From Eubacteriaceae bacterium (GTDB taxonomy: Bacteria > Bacillota > Clostridia > Peptostreptococcales > Anaerovoracaceae), in NCBI GenBank assembly GCA_902362805.1, contig CABIXY010000002.1:434001-498000 (forward strand): a DNA stretch of 64,000 nt, read 5' to 3'. Shown here piece by piece: positions 60,029-64,000 of this stretch. The notes under the pieces were generated by a model. The model was not told where the DNA came from, ran no database searches, and saw only the letters and a program-made list of their open reading frames with translations. Position numbers and translations under genes: made by a program. Positions within the stretch are counted from its first letter, which is position 1, and each line of letters starts with the position of its first letter.

Positions 60029-60967
60029 ATGAAAACGCAGTTAAAAGCAGACTTAATGTTGATCGTAGTAACCCTTTGCTGGGGAATTTCTTACTATCTG
60101 ATCGATGTATCTCTGGCGGATATGGATTCCTTCACCCTTAACGCCCATCGTTTTTTAGGAGCATTTATTGTGGCGGGAATTTTCGCTTTTCGAAAATTAA
60201 AGACGGTCAATAAGACGACGCTGCAGTACAGCTTTCTGATTGGCACCGTTTTAATCTTCGTTTATTCTGGCGCCACTTTTGGCGTAAAATATACCACCTT
60301 GTCCAATTCAGGATTCTTGTGTGCTTTGACAGTAATCTTTGTTCCAATGCTGGAGATGATTCTCTTTAAAAAGAAGCCCCATCGGAAAATTATCATCGCG
60401 GTGACGATGAGTCTGATCGGGATTATGCTTCTGACTTTAAAAGATGATTTTTCGTTCAACATGGGAAATTTGAAGGGAGATATTTTCTGTATTGTAGGAG
60501 CCATTGCTTATGCGGTAGATCTGATTTTGACAGAAAAAGCAGTTTCTCATGAGAAGGTCGATGCCTTTCAATTAGGCGTTTTTCAGTTAGGCGTAACGGG
60601 TGCATACATGCTGGTGCTTGCATTTATCTTTGAACAGCCACATCTGCCGACTTCGCCGCGAATTTTTATCAGTGTAGCGTTTTTGTCTATCTTCTGTACA
60701 GGACTGGCTTTCATCGTGCAGGCCATCGCACAGCAATATACGACGGCGGCGCATGTAGGTATTATTTTTACCTTAGAACCTGTCTTTGCAGGCGTTGTGG
60801 CCTTCTTCCTGGCAGGTGAAGTTCTCTCGATAAAGTCCTATATTGGAGCAGTCATTATGATTGCCGCCCTCTTTGTGACAGAAGTAGACTTCAAAAATCT
60901 GGGCAGGAAAAAAGAAGCAGCGGCAAGCATTGCAGAGGCCGAAGATGTCGATCAACAGTCGTCCTGA
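60029..60967 (+). CDS. EamA/DMT-family transporter
   Basis: A 312-residue protein with ten predicted membrane helices in two EamA repeats (starting LMLIVVTLCWGISYYLID and GDIFCIVGAIAYAVDLILTE). Characteristic motifs are AHRFLGAF, YTTLSNSGFLCALTVIFVP and FTLEPVFAGVVAFFLAGE. The tail is short and hydrophilic. DMT transporters export metabolites or drugs; the substrate is unknown. It follows holA by 18 bases and is closed by a terminator. Confidence 0.88.
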   Translation: MKTQLKADLMLIVVTLCWGISYYLIDVSLADMDSFTLNAHRFLGAFIVAGIFAFRKLKTVNKTTLQYSFLIGTVLIFVYSGATFGVKYTTLSNSGFLCALTVIFVPMLEMILFKKKPHRKIIIAVTMSLIGIMLLTLKDDFSFNMGNLKGDIFCIVGAIAYAVDLILTEKAVSHEKVDAFQLGVFQLGVTGAYMLVLAFIFEQPHLPTSPRIFISVAFLSIFCTGLAFIVQAIAQQYTTAAHVGIIFTLEPVFAGVVAFFLAGEVLSIKSYIGAVIMIAALFVTEVDFKNLGRKKEAAASIAEAEDVDQQSS

Positions 60968-60984
60968 ATGAAAGTTTCAGAAAG

Positions 60985-61011
60985 GAGCTATGACTAGATA
61001 GCTCTTTTTTT
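60985..61011 (+). terminator. Terminator after the EamA transporter
   Basis: GAGCTAT-gactag-ATAGCTC (7 bp) followed by a T-run. Confidence 0.85.
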
Positions 61012-61042
61012 ATAACAATTTAAGAAGTATCGTCAGATGAAA

Positions 61043-61056
61043 TGCAAAAAATTGCA
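61043..61056 (+). promoter_or_regulatory. TTGCA-type half-sites before the sigma-54 activator gene
   Basis: TGCA-AAAAAT-TGCA lies just before the ribosome site of the activator gene. The same TGCA core recurs in the inverted repeat upstream of the sigma-54 promoter at 62346-62380. Autoregulation is possible. Confidence 0.35.
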
Positions 61057-61068
61057 AAGGAGCCCCTT

Positions 61069-62337
61069 ATGTCATGGAATGATATTGAAGAAATCATAAC
61101 AGAAGTAAAGCCGATTTTCGATGCAGCTTCGGATGCTATCTGCATACAAAATATGCAAGGCGAAGTTGTCTATAGCAATCCATATTACGAGAAGATGATA
61201 AAACGCAGCAATACAGAACTTGTGGAAGACGAACAGTACATATATAAAGAAACGTGTAAAACAGGAAAAATCGTGATATATCATGACATTTCCGAAGTAA
61301 ATCGTCTGAAAAGGGAATTGGACCGCCTGAATCAAAAGCTGCGAAAGGTACAAGTGAAATACAGCTTTAAAGATATTATAGGGAAAAACAAGGAACTGCT
61401 GAAAGTGATCAACACTGCAAAGATTGCAGCGATGACTCCTGCGACCATTATGATTCGTGGAGAGAGCGGTACTGGGAAAGAAATCTTTGCCAACGCCATA
61501 CACAACAACAGCCCCAGAAGGACTGAAAAGTTTATCAAAATCAACTGCTCTTCGTTGCCGGAGGAGCTTCTGGAAAGCGAACTCTTCGGCTACAAAGAAG
61601 GCGCGTTTACCGGGGCGCGCAGAGGAGGAAAGAGGGGGCTGTTTCAAGAGGCAGACAGAGGGACCTTGTTTCTGGACGAAATCGGAGATATCTCTTCCAA
61701 AATGCAGGTAAAGCTGCTACGTGTATTACAGGAAAAAGAAGTCATGCCTGTAGGTTCCACAGAAACCATTGCTGTCGATGTGAGGATCATCTGCGCTACC
61801 AATAAACCTTTAGAAGAAATGATTGCAGAAGGCAGCTTTCGAGAAGATCTCTATTACAGGCTCAACGTTTTTCCGCTCTTCATTCCGCCCCTCAGGGAAC
61901 GAAAGGAAGACATTGGACTCATCGCCGAGTACCTTTTAAATCAATATAATGAGTTTTACAATAGAAAAATCTCAGAAATTGAACCGTCAGCGATTGATAT
62001 TCTACAGCAAAGAGCGTGGTATGGAAACGTAAGGGAGCTGGAAAACGTGTTGTCCCGCGCCTTGATCAACATGGATGAAAATGAAGTCATTATGACAGCG
62101 GAGGACATAGATGCTGCGTTACGTGGCGAAACTATCCGGCCGTTAAAAAATGCAGGGCAAGAGAAAGAAGTCAAGCCAAGGCTGCCTATGAATCTGAAAG
62201 AGGCCGTAGAGCTTGCAGAAAGACAGTGCATAGAGGATGCGATTTCCCGCCATAACGGTGATAAGAACAAGGCTGCAGGCGATTTAGGCATTCCCTTGCG
62301 CACTCTATATTACAGATGTAAAAAGCTCGGCATTTAG
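61069..62337 (+). CDS. Sigma-54-dependent transcriptional activator
   Basis: A 422-residue enhancer-binding protein. An N-terminal PAS-type sensor (about 10-95, PIFDAASDAICIQNMQGEVVYSN) is followed by a sigma-54 AAA+ domain with Walker A GESGTGKE, the GAFTGA loop (EGAFTGARRGG), Walker B FLDEIGDIS and R-finger region. The C-terminus is a Fis-type helix-turn-helix (NKAAGDLGIPLRTLYYRCKKL). ATG 61069 (AAAGGAG 6 bases upstream) is preferred to ATG 61042. A perfect -24/-12 promoter follows the gene, so it probably activates the hydrolase operon next to it. The PAS ligand is unknown. Confidence 0.93.
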   Translation: MSWNDIEEIITEVKPIFDAASDAICIQNMQGEVVYSNPYYEKMIKRSNTELVEDEQYIYKETCKTGKIVIYHDISEVNRLKRELDRLNQKLRKVQVKYSFKDIIGKNKELLKVINTAKIAAMTPATIMIRGESGTGKEIFANAIHNNSPRRTEKFIKINCSSLPEELLESELFGYKEGAFTGARRGGKRGLFQEADRGTLFLDEIGDISSKMQVKLLRVLQEKEVMPVGSTETIAVDVRIICATNKPLEEMIAEGSFREDLYYRLNVFPLFIPPLRERKEDIGLIAEYLLNQYNEFYNRKISEIEPSAIDILQQRAWYGNVRELENVLSRALINMDENEVIMTAEDIDAALRGETIRPLKNAGQEKEVKPRLPMNLKEAVELAERQCIEDAISRHNGDKNKAAGDLGIPLRTLYYRCKKLGI

Positions 62338-62345
62338 GGTTGCAG

Positions 62346-62380
62346 GATTTTGCAATAATGCAAATGTTTGCAGCAAAATC
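62346..62380 (+). promoter_or_regulatory. Enhancer-like inverted repeats for the sigma-54 activator
   Basis: GATTTTGC (62346-62353) and GCAAAATC (62373-62380) form a perfect inverted repeat. Nested within is TTTGCA-ATAA-TGCAAA (62349-62364). They lie 55-105 bases before the -24 box, the usual place for activator sites. Confidence 0.6.
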
Positions 62381-62435
62381 TTGCGTTATCGAAAAAGGAT
62401 GCCTGCAAGCATCTTGAAATATACTTGTATTTTAT

Positions 62436-62452
62436 TTGGCACGGTATTTGCT
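62436..62452 (+). promoter_or_regulatory. Sigma-54 (-24/-12) promoter
   Basis: TTGGCAC-GGTAT-TTGCT is a full match to the sigma-54 consensus (TTGGCAC-N5-TTGCW). It is 65 bases before the cysteine hydrolase ATG. Confidence 0.85.
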
Positions 62453-62516
62453 ATCCATTATATATATCTAATAATCGTGCTCTTTTCAAAAGACACGAAA
62501 ATACAGGAGGATAGAA

Positions 62517-63227
62517 ATGGATCATAATAAAGCTTTAAATGAGTTTACCGCTCAGTATTATCAGCAACTGGCAGCAGGTGTCTACAATAAGCCTGTGGAA
62601 ATAGGAGCGGAAGACACCGCTCTTGTGATTATCGATGCACAGAAATGTGTAACGAAAGAGTATTTTGTCGAAGGCTATAAAGCCATGGGTGTCGATGTAG
62701 AGCCGTTGATGCCGGTTTTGAACCAACTAGAAGAAAATACGGGCAGATCTTTGAAAAACATAGAGAAAATTCTCACGAAGTGCAGAGAAAAGGGAATTCG
62801 TCCGATTCACGTGCGGATTCAGTCTCTATTGCCCGACGGCAAAGATACTGGAAGACTCCATGCATCGGCTGGCATGTTTTATCCGCCAGGAGGTCTGGCT
62901 TCCCAGTTCTGTGATGAGGCGAAACCCTTAGAGGGAGAAATCGTTTTGGACAAGACCTGTTCAGGTATCTGTACAGGCACACCGATTGACAGGGTTTTGC
63001 GAAATCTGCACATCAGAAAGACCATCGTTGTCGGTTTTTATACTGACCAATGTGTCAGCACTTCTATCCGGGACCTTTCAGATTTGGGATATGAAGTGGA
63101 TATGATTGAAGATGCCATGAATGCTATGAGCCAGGAACGCCATGAGAAAGCGCTGCAAGGCATCAAATTTATCTATGCGAATTGTGAAGACACGGAGAGT
63201 CTGCTGGCAAGATTAGAAATTATATAG
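62517..63227 (+). CDS. Isochorismatase-family cysteine hydrolase
   Basis: A 236-residue hydrolase with the triad of the family: Asp in LVIIDAQ, Lys in VLDKTCSGICTGTPID and nucleophile Cys in GFYTDQCVSTSIRD. The family includes nicotinamidase, N-carbamoylsarcosine amidase and ureidoacrylate amidohydrolase, so an amide or carbamoyl substrate is likely. AGGAGG precedes ATG 62517. Its sigma-54 promoter and the M20 amidohydrolase downstream suggest a pathway for an amide-containing nitrogen compound; the substrate is not identified. Confidence 0.88.
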   Translation: MDHNKALNEFTAQYYQQLAAGVYNKPVEIGAEDTALVIIDAQKCVTKEYFVEGYKAMGVDVEPLMPVLNQLEENTGRSLKNIEKILTKCREKGIRPIHVRIQSLLPDGKDTGRLHASAGMFYPPGGLASQFCDEAKPLEGEIVLDKTCSGICTGTPIDRVLRNLHIRKTIVVGFYTDQCVSTSIRDLSDLGYEVDMIEDAMNAMSQERHEKALQGIKFIYANCEDTESLLARLEII

Positions 63228-63314
63228 CCGAGGTAAAACGCGCATGAGATCACTTCGTACAATTGGTAATACGTCCTTTGGACGATTATATTATAAAAAG
63301 GAACGATTTATAAG

Positions 63315-64000
63315 ATGGATATGAGAGAAAAGACAAATGGAGTGGAAACATCAGCATCAAAAACTGCCCTTTTCCACGTCGTAGAAGCGCTGACAGAAGA
63401 GAATATGGAAAAGGTCGTCAGATGGAGAAGGCACCTTCACAGCCGCCCGGAACTGAGCTTTGAAGAGTTTGATACCGCAGATTTCATAGTGGAGAAACTG
63501 ACCGCTATGGGGTATACGGTAAAACGCAATGTTGGCGGTACCGGCGTGGTGGCGACTTTCGAAAGTGGAAAGGAGGGACCGGTCATCGCCTTCAGAGCGG
63601 ATATGGACGCTCTGCCGATTTTAGAAGAGACGGGGCTCCCCTTTGAGTCAGAAAGGGCAGGCCTCATGCATGCCTGCGGTCACGACGGCCATATGGCTAT
63701 CCTGCTGGGAACGGCACAGATTATTTCCCAGCTAAAGGAGGCTTTCTGCGGCACTATCAAATTCATCTTTCAGCCAGGGGAAGAGGCGAATGGTGGAGCA
63801 AAATGTGTCATTCATGACGGCGTGCTGAAGAACCCTGACGTAGAAGGCATCTTTGGTCTGCATATGATTCCCGAACTTCCTGTCGGAACGATAGGCATAA
63901 AAGCCGGTTATTTATCTGCCACGGATGACGAATTTGTCATCCGCGTACAGGGAAAAGGGGCCCATTCCTCAGAACCAGAAACAGGCGTTAATGCTATCGT
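63315..64000 (+). CDS. M20-family amidohydrolase, cut by the window end
   Basis: The first 228 codons of an M20D (hippurate/indole-acetyl-amino-acid hydrolase type) peptidase. Visible motifs are RHLHSRPELSFEEF, AFRADMDALPI, MHACGHDGHMAILLG (metal ligands) and FIFQPGEEANGGAK, then GAHSSEPE at the start of the dimerisation domain. ATG 63315 is chosen; ATG 63321 is two codons later, and AAAAGGAACG lies about 10 bases upstream. It probably splits an amide bond of an N-acyl or N-carbamoyl amino acid in the same pathway as the cysteine hydrolase upstream. A small CGTCC/GGACG hairpin lies between them. Confidence 0.9.
   Translation, partial: MDMREKTNGVETSASKTALFHVVEALTEENMEKVVRWRRHLHSRPELSFEEFDTADFIVEKLTAMGYTVKRNVGGTGVVATFESGKEGPVIAFRADMDALPILEETGLPFESERAGLMHACGHDGHMAILLGTAQIISQLKEAFCGTIKFIFQPGEEANGGAKCVIHDGVLKNPDVEGIFGLHMIPELPVGTIGIKAGYLSATDDEFVIRVQGKGAHSSEPETGVNAI

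Overview
This 64 kb window is chromosomal DNA of moderate-to-low GC from a Gram-positive, spore-forming-lineage anaerobe of the class Clostridia. The evidence is the block dprA-topA-hslV-hslU-codY, the sporulation gene yunB, a fused ispH/ribosomal protein S1 gene, a DUF4489 protein, a PrkC/PrpC kinase-phosphatase pair, queH and a sigma-54 (-24/-12) regulon. A relative of the Anaerovoracaceae (Eubacteriales Family XIII) is my guess from gene content. It is not proven.

Layout. 1-9 kb: tail of a probable Tad-pilus-type accessory locus, a zinc-ribbon protein, a SPOR-domain envelope protein, rarA, the ispH-S1 fusion, brnQ, then (behind a hairpin/promoter repeat) DUF4253 and TPR-SUFU proteins and a lipoprotein. 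9-17 kb: RNase R, a PadR regulator facing a 31-residue membrane peptide, and a leftward K+ uptake operon (trkA, two trkH, CBS protein). 17-29 kb: metallo-hydrolase, HAD phosphatase, yraN, yifB, dprA, topA, hslVU, codY, yunB, hflX, yigZ. 29-31 kb: a 15-gene tRNA operon behind a perfect TTGACA-17-TATAAT promoter, carrying two small insertions bounded by copies of tRNA 3' ends. 32-41 kb: tdk, a large cell-wall hydrolase, a radical SAM protein, queH, asnA, priA, def, fmt. 41-48 kb: membrane metallopeptidase, rsmB, prpC, prkC, rsgA, rpe. 48-53 kb: a regulator, an M32-type peptidase with a broken zinc motif, an MFS transporter and a PepX-like peptidase. 53-61 kb: penicillin-binding protein 1A, comEC, holA, an EamA transporter. 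61-64 kb: a sigma-54 activator and its likely targets, a cysteine hydrolase and an M20 amidohydrolase cut by the window end.

Most genes are ordinary core genes in tight operons, with overlaps of 4-19 bases. The unusual material is mostly non-coding. A family of about 92-bp units, each with an extended -10 sequence and a hairpin whose arms change in a compensating way, sits in front of three unrelated genes. Two tRNA 3'-end duplications bound small insertions. Two Shine-Dalgarno sequences lie inside the 3' arm of a hairpin. The fused ispH-S1 gene has an internal ribosome-binding site exactly at the junction. Among proteins, the M32 peptidase has HEGGR instead of HExxH, and tRNA-Tyr has a C1:G72 pair unlike the usual bacterial G1:C72.

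I did not find a clear new defence or biosynthetic system. The repeat family is the best candidate for something undescribed.
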